Shown: positions 1-9,599 of the stretch, piece after piece | How the letters are laid out: each line of letters begins with the position of its first letter | Numbering within the stretch: the stretch's first letter is position 1 | From: Pleomorphomonas carboxyditropha | Lineage (GTDB): Bacteria; Pseudomonadota; Alphaproteobacteria; Rhizobiales; Pleomorphomonadaceae | Assembly (NCBI RefSeq): GCF_002770725.1 | Contig: NZ_NQVN01000028.1 | Span: 1 to 58,641 of the forward strand | DNA length: 58,641 nt | Direction: 5' to 3' | Program-made: the position numbers and the translations under genes | Notes under the pieces: generated by a model | What the model was told of the DNA's origin: nothing | Database searches by the model: none | Seen by the model: only the letters and a program-made list of their open reading frames with translations

Positions 1-93
1 ACGACGATCTAACCGTTGCCTGGACGGTTCTCTCCGGCCACAATGGCCGCTGCCGACCGGTTGCCTCGACGGCCGCCCAAGGGAGACGCCAGG

Positions 94-1857
94 ATGGACA
101 CGCCGACGCCGGCCGCCCCGGCTGTGAACAGGGAGCACGCGCCGGCGGAATTCGGCCCTGTCTGGCGGAATGGTCTCGTCAGCTTCCGCCTGTGGGCGCC
201 CGACCAGGCGACTGTCATTCTGGCGATCGACGGACGCGAGTCGCTGCCGATGGCGCGCGAGGCCGGCGGCTGGTTCACGGCGGCCACCGCGGTGCCGGCC
301 GGCGTCCGCTACCGCTTCCTGCTGCCGGACGGCAGCGCCGTGCCCGATCCGGCCAGCCGCTTCCAGCCGGAGGACGTGCACGGGCCGAGCGAGCTCGTGG
401 CGCCCGGCGCCTTTCGCTGGACCGATGCCGGCTGGCGCGGCCTGCCGTGGCACGAAGCGGTGATCTACGAGCTGCACATCGGCACGTTCACGCCGGAAGG
501 CACCTTCGCCGCCGCCGCCGCGCGGCTTCCCTACCTGAAGTCGCTCGGCGTCACGGTGATCGAGGTGATGCCGGTCGGCGACTTTCCCGGCCGCTGGAGC
601 TGGGGCTACGACGGGGTTCTGCTGTTTGCCCCGGACAGCCGCTACGGCCGGCCCGACGATCTCAAGGCTTTCGTCGACCGGGCGCACGCGCTCGGCATGG
701 CGGTGCTGCTCGACGTCGTCTACAACCATTTCGGTCCGGAGGGGAACTATCTGCCGCTATTGGCGCCGGCCCACACCGATCTTCACGTGACGCCGTGGGG
801 CGACGCCGTCGACTACGGTCGCCGCGAGGCGACGTCGATGCGCGACCTGGTGATCGCCAATGTCCGCATGTGGATCGGCGAATTCCACCTCGACGGCCTG
901 CGCATCGATGCCGCCCACGAGATCCGCGACAGGGAGCCGGATCACATCCTCGCCGCCATGGCCGAGGCGGCGCGCGGCGCCGGCGGTAGCCGGAAGATCC
1001 ATCTCGTTCTCGAAAGCGCCCGGCTGGAAGCCGGCCGGGTGTCGGCGGCCGGCGGGTTCGACGGTCAGTGGAACGACGATCTCCACCACGCCCTCCATGC
1101 CGCCATCACCGGCGAGGCCGACAAGGACTATGTCGATTACGCGGGACGGCCGGATGTTCTGGCGCAGGCGCTGGCCGAGGGCTTCCGGGGCGGCGGCGAC
1201 GCGGATCGGGCGACCGTCACCCTGCCGCCGACGGCCTTCGTGTCGTTCCTGCAGAACCACGATCAGGTCGGAAACCGGGCGCGCGGCGAGCGCATCGGCA
1301 TGCTGGCGACGCCGGCTGCCTGCCGGACGGCGGCCGCCGCCTATTTGCTGGCGCCGCAGATACCGATGCTGTTCCAGGGCGAGGAATGGGCGGCTCGATC
1401 GCCCTTTCCCTTTTTCTCCGATCTGGCGCCGACCTTCGCGACGGCGGTGCGCGACGGGCGGATCGCCACCTTTGCGACCGATCCGGACGACCTGCTCGAT
1501 CCGTTCGATCCCGCTACCTTCGCCGCCGCCCGGCTCGACTGGAGCGAACATCGCCAGTCGCGCCATGCCCGCATGCTCGACTGGTATCGCGCCATCCTGC
1601 GCGTCCGCCGGCGGGAGGTGGCGCCGCTGTGCGCCGGCATCCGGACGGGCGGCGACTGGCGCGTCGACGACGGCGTGATCCGCATCACCTGGGCGGGAGC
1701 CAAGAAGGACCTGATGCTGACGCTCAACCTGTCGCCGCGCCCGGCGCCGCTGCCGGCGCCTTTGAAGGGCAGGGCGATCTGGCGGGAGGGGCGGATTGCC
1801 GACGGGCGCTGCCCGCCGTGGTTCGTCGCCTGGTCGGTGCGGCGGCGGGAGCGCTGA
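94..1857 (+). CDS. treZ: Malto-oligosyltrehalose trehalohydrolase (TreZ)
   Basis: Hydrolyses the alpha-1,4 bond next to the trehalose unit at the end of maltooligosyltrehalose, releasing trehalose in the cytoplasm; the partner synthase is TreY. The 588-residue product has an N-terminal CBM48-like beta domain (about 15-100) and a GH13 barrel. Visible barrel motifs are VYELHIGTF, DVVYNHFGPEG, the nucleophile region LRIDAAHE (Asp272), the acid/base region VLESARLE (Glu307) and FLQNHDQVGNR (His389-Asp390). Length and motifs fit TreZ better than branching or debranching enzymes. I chose ATG 94 because GGGAGA lies seven bases upstream; the frame stays open to a TTG at 16 and an ATG at 43. treY is not in the window and may lie to the left. 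The stop nearly abuts the convergent alcohol dehydrogenase gene. Confidence 0.9.
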   Translation: MDTPTPAAPAVNREHAPAEFGPVWRNGLVSFRLWAPDQATVILAIDGRESLPMAREAGGWFTAATAVPAGVRYRFLLPDGSAVPDPASRFQPEDVHGPSELVAPGAFRWTDAGWRGLPWHEAVIYELHIGTFTPEGTFAAAAARLPYLKSLGVTVIEVMPVGDFPGRWSWGYDGVLLFAPDSRYGRPDDLKAFVDRAHALGMAVLLDVVYNHFGPEGNYLPLLAPAHTDLHVTPWGDAVDYGRREATSMRDLVIANVRMWIGEFHLDGLRIDAAHEIRDREPDHILAAMAEAARGAGGSRKIHLVLESARLEAGRVSAAGGFDGQWNDDLHHALHAAITGEADKDYVDYAGRPDVLAQALAEGFRGGGDADRATVTLPPTAFVSFLQNHDQVGNRARGERIGMLATPAACRTAAAAYLLAPQIPMLFQGEEWAARSPFPFFSDLAPTFATAVRDGRIATFATDPDDLLDPFDPATFAAARLDWSEHRQSRHARMLDWYRAILRVRRREVAPLCAGIRTGGDWRVDDGVIRITWAGAKKDLMLTLNLSPRPAPLPAPLKGRAIWREGRIADGRCPPWFVAWSVRRRER

Positions 1858-1874
1858 CTCCCGCCGCCGGAACG

Positions 1875-3044
1875 TCAGCGAGCGAGACGCAGGATGTCGG
1901 CGATGGCGCGGCTGTCCAGCCTGACGAACTGGCCGAGCGTGCGGCTGTCGTCGTTGGTGCCCTTCTGCGCCATCTCGTCGATGCGGTCGTCGTGGATGCC
2001 GAGCGAGGCGAGTGTCGTGCCGAGGCCGATCCTGTGGAAGAAGGCTTCGAGGCGGGCGATGCCCTCGCGGGCCGTCGCCTCCTTGTCGAACACGTCGAGA
2101 TCGACGTTCCAGACGCGCACCGCCCACTGCACGAAGCGGTCGATGTCGTGGTGGAGGACGTATTTCATCCAGGCCGGGAAGACGACGGCGAGGCCGGCGC
2201 CGTGGGCGACGTCGTAGATGCCCGACACCTCGTGCTCGATATCGTGCGAGGCCCAGTCGCCGATGCGGCCGGTGTTGAGGAGGTTGTTGTGGGCGATGGT
2301 GCCGGCCCACATCAATTCCGACCAGGCATCGTAGTCGTCCGGGTTGGTCAGCACCTTGGGCGCCTGAGCGGCGACGGTCTTCATGGTCGCCTCGATCAGC
2401 CGGTCGGTGAAGGCGACGTTCGTCACGTTGGTGAAATAGCGCTCCATCAGGTGCGCCATGATGTCGGCGGCGCCGCAGGCCACCTGGAAGGGCGGCAGGG
2501 TGACGCAGAGGGCGGGGTTGAGGATCGAGAAGCGCGGGTAGAGGAACGGACCGCCGACGGCGCGTTTCAGCCAGCCGTCCTCGTTGGTGATCACCGAACC
2601 GTCGCTCGATTCCGAGCCGGCGGCCGGAATGGTCAGCACGGTGCCGATCGGCAGCGCGTCGGCGGGGGCGCCGCGGCCAACGTAGAAATCCCAGACGTCG
2701 CCGTCGATGACGGCGCCCATGGCGATCGCCTTCGCCGAGTCGATGGCGCTGCCGCCGCCCACCGCCAGGATGAAGCCGAGCCCGTGCTGCTTGCAGAGGC
2801 GGACGCCCTCCTGGACGAGGGAGAGGCGCGGGTTGGGCTTGACGCCGCCGAGTTCGACCCACTCGACGCCGGCCGCCTTCAGCGAGGCGCAGACGCGATC
2901 GTAGAGGCCGGAGGCCTTGATGGAGCCGCCACCGTAGTGGAGCAGGATTTTCTTGCTGTAGCGCGCGGTTTCGGCACCGGCCGACGCTTCGGTATCCCGG
3001 CCGAAGATGATCTTCGTCGGGTTGAGGAAGGTGAAGTTTTCCAT
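1875..3044 (-). CDS. Iron-containing alcohol dehydrogenase, YqhD/BdhA type
   Basis: Probable NAD(P)H-dependent aldehyde reductase/alcohol dehydrogenase of the group III, metal-dependent family (389 residues). The protein follows E. coli YqhD along its whole length: opening NFTFLNPTKIIFG, cofactor loop AVGGGSAID, TIPAAGSESS, a metal-ligand segment with Asp and His in CGAADIMAHLMERYF, and two further ligand histidines in DWASHDIEHEVSG and DVAHGAGLA. The start at 3044 is preceded on the minus strand by GGGGAGA; the frame continues upstream into a palindromic repeat (3071-3118) that is unlikely to be coding. It is convergent with treZ and has no operon partner. Physiological substrate is unknown; members reduce short-chain aldehydes, so aldehyde detoxification is the plain guess. 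Confidence 0.88.
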   Translation of the reverse strand: MENFTFLNPTKIIFGRDTEASAGAETARYSKKILLHYGGGSIKASGLYDRVCASLKAAGVEWVELGGVKPNPRLSLVQEGVRLCKQHGLGFILAVGGGSAIDSAKAIAMGAVIDGDVWDFYVGRGAPADALPIGTVLTIPAAGSESSDGSVITNEDGWLKRAVGGPFLYPRFSILNPALCVTLPPFQVACGAADIMAHLMERYFTNVTNVAFTDRLIEATMKTVAAQAPKVLTNPDDYDAWSELMWAGTIAHNNLLNTGRIGDWASHDIEHEVSGIYDVAHGAGLAVVFPAWMKYVLHHDIDRFVQWAVRVWNVDLDVFDKEATAREGIARLEAFFHRIGLGTTLASLGIHDDRIDEMAQKGTNDDSRTLGQFVRLDSRAIADILRLAR

Positions 3045-3070
3045 GGCGTTTCTCCCCGGATCCGGTTTCT

Positions 3071-3118
3071 GGAGCATCGGACCGAAAAGTGGAATTCGGT
3101 TTTCGGAAAATCCGATGC
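3071..3118. repeat. Rhizobial-type palindromic intergenic repeat, copy 1
   Basis: Nested palindrome: outer arms GCATCGGA (3074-3081) and TCCGATGC (3111-3118), inner arms CCGAAAA (3082-3088) and TTTTCGG (3100-3106). I recall the same GGAGCATCGGACCGAAAAGTGG core as a dispersed intergenic element in many Hyphomicrobiales genomes. A second copy in the opposite orientation is at 35684-35723. It lies in the leader of the alcohol dehydrogenase gene. Confidence 0.75.
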
Positions 3119-3129
3119 GGTAACAAAGA

Positions 3130-3171
3130 GCTGGATCGCCGTGCGTCATAGCGGACGCACGGCGATCCAGC
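3130..3171. repeat. 18-bp perfect inverted repeat
   Basis: Arms 3130-3147 and 3154-3171 are perfectly complementary with the six-base loop atagcg. It follows directly on the dispersed palindromic repeat and sits between the PAS-GGDEF-EAL gene and the alcohol dehydrogenase gene, both read leftward. There is no T-run on the exit side, so an intrinsic terminator is not evident. It could be the second module of the mosaic element or an RNA-stabilising hairpin. Confidence 0.7.
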
Positions 3172-3255
3172 GGGCGACCGGAATCGGGCGGAGCCTATGT
3201 CGGCCGGCGGCGGCGCACAACCTTCATTCATCCGGCCCGGGGCGGCAGCCGGCCG

Positions 3256-5895
3256 TCAGCGCGTGCGCGCCGGGTCCAGCCTGTCGACGATCTGGCCGTA
3301 GACCCGGATCGGCGCCGGCCGGCCGACGATATAGCCCTGAATTTCCGGACAGTGCTCCTGCGCCAGGAAGCTCCGCTGCTCCTCGGTCTCGACGCCCTCG
3401 GCGATGACGGGGATGCCCAGCCCCCGGCAGAGGCCGATGACGGCGCGGATGATGGTCATCGCCTGTTCGGTGCGGCCGATCGACTGGATGAAGCTCTTGT
3501 CGATCTTGATCTTGTCGAAGGGGAAGGCCTGCAAATAGGACAGCGAGGAATAGCCGGTGCCGAAATCGTCCATGGCAATGCGGACGCCCATCGCCTTGAT
3601 CCGCCTCAGCATGCTGACGATATGCGCGAAGTCGCCGAGCAGGACGCTCTCGGTGATCTCCAGTTCGAGGCGCGATGGCCGAAGGCCGGTGTCGACGAGC
3701 GTCTGCCGGATGAGCCGCGGCAACTCGCTATGCTGGAACTGGATCGGCGACAGGTTGACGGCGACGGTGAGCGGCTGCGTCCAGCTCGCGGCGGTGCGGC
3801 AGGCCTCGGTCAATATCCAGGCCGACATGTCGAGGATGAGGTTGGATTCCTCGGCCAGCGGAATGAAGTCGTCCGGCGAGATGGGGCCGCGTGTCGGATG
3901 CGTCCAGCGCATCAGGGCCTCGAAGCCGAATATACGGCCGTTTATCTCCGCCTGCGGCTGGAAGTGCAGGGAGAGTTCCCCGTTGCGCAATGCGTGGCCG
4001 AGGTCGGCCTGCAATGCCCAGCGGTCATGGATGAGCTGATCGGTTTTCGATTCGTAGACCCGTACATGACCGCGCGCCTCGGACTTGACGTGGTAGAGCG
4101 CGGCGCCCGCGTTGGCGAGCAGCAGGGAACCGCTGTCGCCGTCGGCCGGATAGGTGGCGATGCCGATGCTGATCCCGACCCGGATGGCTTTGCCATCGAC
4201 CACGATGTCGTCGGAAAAAGCGTCCTGGGCCAGCGCCGCCAGCCGCCTCGAGGCGTCCGGCTGGTCGGGATCGTTGGAAATGACGACAAACTCGTCGCCG
4301 CCCGGCCGGAACACCAGTCCGTCGCCGGCGATATCGACAAGGCGTCTGGCCGCTTCCTTCAGCACCCGGTCGGCGACCGCGTGACCGTAGAGGTCGTTGA
4401 GCGTCTTGAACCGGTCGATGTCGATGCTGAGAAGGCCGAAGCGCGCCTGCGTCGCCGTGGCGGCAAAGATGCCGTCGGCAAGGCGGACCATCATCGCCTC
4501 CCGATTGGGCAGGCCGGTCAGCGCGTCGTGCTGCGAAAGATAGGCGATCCGCTCCTCGGCCCGCCGCTTTTCGGTGACGTCCATCGTGACGCCGACGATG
4601 AAGCGGGGCGAGCCGTCGGCCTTGCGGACCACCATGCGGGTCACCGTGACGAGCCGGGCGCCATTGGGGGTCGAGATCGTCTCGGAGGTGGTCAACTGCG
4701 GCGCGCCCTCCGAGAGAAGCTCGTCCTCGCTCGCCTCGGCGGCCGCGGCGACGCGTTCGCCGAAGATCTGCCGGGCGTTCCTGCCGACAAAGGCGTCGCG
4801 CGGATGGCCGAAGAGCAATTCGCCCGCCTGGTTCAGCAGGATGTATTTGCGGCTGACCGGATCCTTGGCGAATACCGCCGCCGGCACATTCTCGACGATG
4901 GTGTCGAGGAATTCGCGCGTCGCCTCCAGCTCGTCGGCGGCGCGCTTGCGCTCGGTGACGTCGATGGCCGTCACCAGAACCGCCTGCCTGCCGTTGTGGA
5001 TCTGCTGCCGGATGAAGACCTCGACGTCGATCTCGGCGCCGTCGGCCTTCAGGTGCCGAAAGAGGCGATCGCCGCTCTGGGTATCGATCCAGTTTCGAAT
5101 GGCCTTCAGTGCCTCCTTGCGACACCGCTCCGGGCGGATCTCCAGGACGCTCATGGTCATGAACTGATGGACGGTGTAGCCGTAATGCGCGACGGCGGCG
5201 CGGTTGACCGCCAGGAACCTCAGGGTTTCGAAGTCGAACAGGTACATGGGAACCGGGCTGTCCTCGAACAGCAGCCGCGAGGCGGCCTCCCGCCGCTTGA
5301 ACTCGCTGATGTCGACGCGGATGCCGACCCAACCGCCGTCCGCCAGGCGGCTCTCTTCCACCCGGATCCAGCGTCCGTCGGCCCGGCGCTGCTCTTCGCT
5401 GTTGCTCGGCAGGGCGTGCCGCTCGATGCGGGCCTTGAGCCATGCCTCCTCCCGGCCGAGGGCATCGACATAAGCGCCGCGATCGAGCCCGCGACGCAGT
5501 ATCGTCTCGAAGTCACGGCCCTCGGCAAGGAAACCGTCGAGCTCGGGATAGAGCTCGACATAACGGCGGTTCCACAGGACGATCCTGTTGTCGGCGTCAA
5601 AAACGGCAATGCCTTCCGACGCGGCGTCGAGCGCGGCGCTCATGCGGGCGCCGTTGCCGGTAAGGCCGGCGCGCAAGGGACCGGTCGCGGCGGCAGCCTC
5701 ATCGAGCGCCGTTTCCAGGTTTTCGTAGGTCGATCCGACGGCTTTCAGCAGGGCCGTGACGTCGATCCCGCCATCGGGGCGCGTCGCCGCGGCAAGCTGG
5801 CGGGCCAACAGGTCCCGCGTTCGGTCGGCTCCACCCAATGAGATGTTTCCGGCATCCGAGCCTCGGCGGGCGTCAATCTCCCGATCAAATGTCAA
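3256..5895 (-). CDS. PAS-PAS-PAS-GGDEF-EAL cyclic di-GMP signalling protein
   Basis: Putative bifunctional cyclic di-GMP enzyme. After a region without recognisable domain come three PAS domains (about residues 85-200, 205-325 and 330-455 counted from 5895), a GGDEF domain with intact GGDEF (about 531-535) and an EAL domain with EALMRW (about 659), ELEITES, MDDFGTGYSSL, KIDKSF and AEGVETEEQ. Both catalytic signatures look intact, so both synthesis and breakdown are possible. I see no RxxD inhibitory site before GGDEF. No transmembrane segment is evident, so it is probably cytosolic with the PAS domains as sensors. The start is uncertain: there is no in-frame ATG before the first PAS domain. 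TTG at 5895 has GGAG nine bases upstream; another TTG is at 5979. Confidence 0.88.
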   Translation of the reverse strand: MTFDREIDARRGSDAGNISLGGADRTRDLLARQLAAATRPDGGIDVTALLKAVGSTYENLETALDEAAAATGPLRAGLTGNGARMSAALDAASEGIAVFDADNRIVLWNRRYVELYPELDGFLAEGRDFETILRRGLDRGAYVDALGREEAWLKARIERHALPSNSEEQRRADGRWIRVEESRLADGGWVGIRVDISEFKRREAASRLLFEDSPVPMYLFDFETLRFLAVNRAAVAHYGYTVHQFMTMSVLEIRPERCRKEALKAIRNWIDTQSGDRLFRHLKADGAEIDVEVFIRQQIHNGRQAVLVTAIDVTERKRAADELEATREFLDTIVENVPAAVFAKDPVSRKYILLNQAGELLFGHPRDAFVGRNARQIFGERVAAAAEASEDELLSEGAPQLTTSETISTPNGARLVTVTRMVVRKADGSPRFIVGVTMDVTEKRRAEERIAYLSQHDALTGLPNREAMMVRLADGIFAATATQARFGLLSIDIDRFKTLNDLYGHAVADRVLKEAARRLVDIAGDGLVFRPGGDEFVVISNDPDQPDASRRLAALAQDAFSDDIVVDGKAIRVGISIGIATYPADGDSGSLLLANAGAALYHVKSEARGHVRVYESKTDQLIHDRWALQADLGHALRNGELSLHFQPQAEINGRIFGFEALMRWTHPTRGPISPDDFIPLAEESNLILDMSAWILTEACRTAASWTQPLTVAVNLSPIQFQHSELPRLIRQTLVDTGLRPSRLELEITESVLLGDFAHIVSMLRRIKAMGVRIAMDDFGTGYSSLSYLQAFPFDKIKIDKSFIQSIGRTEQAMTIIRAVIGLCRGLGIPVIAEGVETEEQRSFLAQEHCPEIQGYIVGRPAPIRVYGQIVDRLDPARTR

Positions 5896-6484
5896 GATCG
5901 AATGCTCCGTCAGGGACAACGGGCTATCCGCCGATTTTGTCCGAAGCGTAGTAAAGCTATTTCGATTTCCGGAATACAATCAGTCCATCATTCATTGTGG
6001 AAATGCAAGCTCTCAAGTCGGATGACTTGTGTAGACTCGCAAAATATGTTGCGGTCTGCATATATTAACGCTTGAAAAACTTTCGACATTTGGTCTCTAC
6101 GGAATTCTTTTCAAGGAAAACGACCGTGGCCTGGAGCATTCGCCCGGAAAGAGGGCTTGCGTGGAACGGACGGTGATCGCGCCGGCCAATGCGGGCACGG
6201 ACATTTGCCCGGGAGATGGGGAGGACGCCGAAGCGTTCCCATTCCGGCTCTCCTGGAATGTCGCCGGCCACTCCCGGAGGCTCTTTGAAAAGACACTCCG
6301 GCAATCGGCCCGGCCGGAGATGGAAATTGCCCTTCTGGCCGGCGCAAAGAAATTCCAGAACTGTCATCACCACCCGGCGCGTGCTGGAATGGGTTTCGGC
6401 AGCAGGGCAGGGGACGAAAAATCGTTCTCGGCGCTGTCCTGGGCGCCATGGCGAGCGCCGGATGATCAAGCTGGGAGTCCTTTT
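5896..6484. other. Intergenic region between the PAS-GGDEF-EAL gene and metY
   Basis: About 590 bases without a convincing gene; the frames running through it look like ordinary GC-rich noise. It holds the divergent promoters of the signalling gene and metY. A bulged dyad at 6033-6057 (AGAC-T-CGCAA / TTGCG-GTCT) is the best operator candidate. The metY side can fold locally: CGGGCA/TGCCCG at 6192-6211, CTCCGG/CCGGAG at about 6296-6319, and TTCTGG/CCAGAA at about 6333-6360. A degenerate copy of the dispersed repeat core is at 6131-6151. I could not match the leader to SAM-I, SAM-II or SAH riboswitch consensus cores by eye. Confidence 0.5.
6033..6057. promoter_or_regulatory. Candidate operator, bulged dyad
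   Basis: AGAC (6033-6036), a bulged T, CGCAA (6038-6042), six-base loop, TTGCG (6049-6053), GTCT (6054-6057). It lies in the divergent region between the cyclic di-GMP gene and metY, in an AT-richer patch where promoters are expected. No regulator can be assigned. Confidence 0.35.
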
Positions 6485-7804
6485 ATGAGCAAGTCGCTGC
6501 ATCCCGAGACCCTTGCGCTTCACGGCGGCAGTTTCCGCGCCGATCCGAGCACCGGCTCCGTCGCGGTGCCGATCCATCAGACCACCTCCTATCAGTTCCA
6601 GGATGCCGGCCATGCCGCCCGCCTGTTCGGCCTCGAGGAGCTCGGTTTCATCTACACGCGCATCGGCAATCCGACGCAGGATGCGCTTGAGACGCGCATC
6701 GCCGAGATCGAGGGCGGCGCCGCGGCCGTCGCCGTGTCGTCCGGCCAGGCGGCTTCGACCTTTGCCATCCTGAACGTCGCTTCGGCCGGCGACAACGTCG
6801 TCTCGTCGACCGACCTCTATGGCGGTACCTGGGCGCTGTTCGCCGATACGCTGAGCCAGTTCGGCGTCGAGGTCCGCTTCGTCGATCCGGCCGACCCTGA
6901 GAATTTCCGCAAGGCCACCGACGAGCGCACCCGCGCCTACTATGCCGAGCTGCTGCCCAATCCGAAGCTCAACGTCTTCCCGGTGAAGGAAGTCGCCGAC
7001 ATCGGCCGGCCGCTCGGCATTCCGCTGATCATCGACAACACGGCGGCGCCGATCCTGTCCAAGCCGTTCAAGCACGGCGCGGCGGTGGTGGTCTATTCGG
7101 CCACCAAGTATATCGGCGGCCACGGCACGACGATCGGCGGCCTGATCGTCGACGGCGGCAATTTCGACTGGGAGAGTTTCCCGGAGCGCCAGCCGCTGTT
7201 CAACACGCCCGACCCGGCCTATCATGGCGCCGTCTGGTCGCAGGCGGCCAAGCCGCTCGGCCCGATCGCCTATGCGTTGCGCGCCCGCGTCAAGCTGTTG
7301 CGCGACGTCGGCGCGGCGCTGTCGCCGTTCAACGCCTTCCAGCTCATCCAGGGCATCGAAACGCTGCCGCTCAGGATCCGCCAGCATGTGGCGAATGCCG
7401 AGAAGGTGGCCGATTACCTGACCAAGCACAAGGACGTGACGCGCGTCATCTATCCGAAGCTGCAGGAGGGCGAGTTCCGCCGCCGCGCCGACACCTACCT
7501 CGAAGGCGGCTACGGCGCGCTGCTCGGCTTCGAGCTGAAGGGCGGCGTCGAGGCCGGCAAGAAGTTCATCGACGCGCTGAAGCTGTTCTATCACGTCGCC
7601 AATATCGGCGATGCGCGGTCGCTGGCCATCCATCCGGCCTCGACGACGCATTCGCAGCTGACGCCCGAGGAGCAGCTCAAGACCGGCGTCACGCCCGGCT
7701 ACGTGCGCCTTTCCATCGGCATCGAGCACCCCGACGACATCATCGCCGATCTCGACCAGGCGCTTGCCGCCGCGTCGGCGCCGGTTGCCGTCGCCGCCGA
7801 GTGA
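6485..7804 (+). CDS. metY: O-acetylhomoserine sulfhydrylase (MetY), PLP-dependent
   Basis: Cytosolic PLP enzyme that makes homocysteine from O-acetylhomoserine and sulfide (direct sulfhydrylation). The 439-residue length is typical of MetY and longer than the usual ~390 of MetZ, MetB and MetC. Family signatures are SLHPETLALHGG, the YTRIGNPTQDALE segment, IPLIIDNTAA (PLP-ring Asp region) and VYSATKYIGGHG, with Lys208 as the Schiff-base lysine. ATG 6485 has TGGGAG seven bases upstream. A long leader of about 500 bases precedes it, which suggests leader-level control. It is followed by a strong terminator at 7826-7863, so it is probably monocistronic, although the next gene pair (msrPQ) also concerns methionine. 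Confidence 0.93.
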   Translation: MSKSLHPETLALHGGSFRADPSTGSVAVPIHQTTSYQFQDAGHAARLFGLEELGFIYTRIGNPTQDALETRIAEIEGGAAAVAVSSGQAASTFAILNVASAGDNVVSSTDLYGGTWALFADTLSQFGVEVRFVDPADPENFRKATDERTRAYYAELLPNPKLNVFPVKEVADIGRPLGIPLIIDNTAAPILSKPFKHGAAVVVYSATKYIGGHGTTIGGLIVDGGNFDWESFPERQPLFNTPDPAYHGAVWSQAAKPLGPIAYALRARVKLLRDVGAALSPFNAFQLIQGIETLPLRIRQHVANAEKVADYLTKHKDVTRVIYPKLQEGEFRRRADTYLEGGYGALLGFELKGGVEAGKKFIDALKLFYHVANIGDARSLAIHPASTTHSQLTPEEQLKTGVTPGYVRLSIGIEHPDDIIADLDQALAAASAPVAVAAE

Positions 7805-7825
7805 TGCTGATCGCGTAAGCGATGG

Positions 7826-7863
7826 GGCCGGCGCCGTTCGCTGAATGGCGCCGGCCGCTTTTT
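7826..7863 (+). terminator. Rho-independent terminator of metY
   Basis: Perfect 10-bp GC stem (7826-7835 with 7847-7856), 11-base loop, then GCTTTTT. It begins about 20 bases after the metY stop and separates it from msrP. Confidence 0.9.
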
Positions 7864-7959
7864 GCACTACACGAAATAGTGGCTTTTCATTCCGATCGGC
7901 TCATTCGAGAATGCCTCCAAAGTGCGGCGCGGAAATGCGCTGCCGGGAGGACCGCCGAT

Positions 7960-8918
<959 letters not shown>

Positions 8919-8919
<1 letters not shown>

Positions 8920-9527
8920 TGGCCGCCGCCCGGTCGGCTCTCGTCGACGGCCTGACCGGCTGGGGCATCTATGTCGTCGGCTTTGTTCCGGCGGTCGCGA
9001 GCTTCTGGCTCGGCGCGACCGGCGGCCTCGGCGCCGATCCGGTGCGCGCCTTCGAGCAGACGCTCGGCCTGTGGGCGCTGCGCTTCCTGATCTTGACGCT
9101 GGCCATCACGCCGCTCCGCCAGTTGGCCGGCATCAATCTCTTGCGCTTCCGCCGGGCGCTCGGCCTCCTCGCCTTCTGGTACGCGGCGATGCATTTCACC
9201 GTCTACCTGACGCTGGATCGCGGTCTCCTCTGGGACACCATCCTTCCCGACATCGCACGGCGGCCGTTCATCACGCTGGGCTTCTCGGCCTTCGTGCTGC
9301 TCATACCGCTGGCGGTCACCTCCAACCGGCTGTCGATCCGCCGCCTGGGGAAGAACTGGCGGCGGCTGCACTGGTTGATCTACGTCGCCGTCGCGCTGGC
9401 CGCCGTTCACTACCTCCTGGCGACCAAGGTGGTCGATCCGGGGCAGGCGGCGCATGTCGGCCTGATCGTCCTGCTCCTCGGCTACAGGCTGATGCGGCCG
9501 CTCTTGCCGCGTCGCCGCCCGGCCTGA
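8919..9527 (+). CDS. msrQ: Haem-binding membrane subunit MsrQ (YedZ)
   Basis: Six-helix inner-membrane b-type haem protein of the ferric reductase-like family that passes quinone- or flavin-derived electrons to periplasmic MsrP. The 202-residue product shows the hydrophobic segments and the histidines expected as haem ligands in WYAAMHFTVYL, RRLHWLIYVAV and AAVHYLLATK. It overlaps the msrP stop by four bases (ATGA), the usual arrangement for this pair. Confidence 0.92.
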
Positions 9528-9565
9528 TCCGCCGCGCCGATCGCCAAAGGATTTTTCCCGACGAT

Positions 9566-9579
9566 TTGACCCAGATCAA
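9566..9579 (+). promoter_or_regulatory. FNR/FixK-type anaerobox upstream of pseudoazurin
   Basis: TTGAC-CCAG-ATCAA matches the FNR-family consensus TTGAT-N4-ATCAA with one change. A -10-like TAGATT at 9601-9606 puts transcription start near 9613, so the box centre sits near -41, the spacing of FNR-activated (class II) promoters. The gene behind it is pseudoazurin, a known denitrification and microaerobic electron carrier. Confidence 0.75.
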
Positions 9580-9599
9580 AGGCACGATCCGGTTGCTGA

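Noticed and set aside
1-93. Possible end of an upstream gene or extra TreZ N-terminus
   Set aside because: The first 93 bases show no recognisable coding end; the frame upstream of ATG 94 lacks similarity to TreZ and a better ribosome site.
757-3231. Long minus-strand frame across treZ and the alcohol dehydrogenase
   Set aside because: It crosses two recognised genes and gives Arg/Pro-rich low-complexity protein; an antisense and shifted-frame shadow.
6034-6044. GACTCGCAAAA shared between the metY leader and the efeU upstream region (20374-20384)
   Set aside because: An 11-base match is expected many times by chance in a window of this size, and the surrounding dyads differ.
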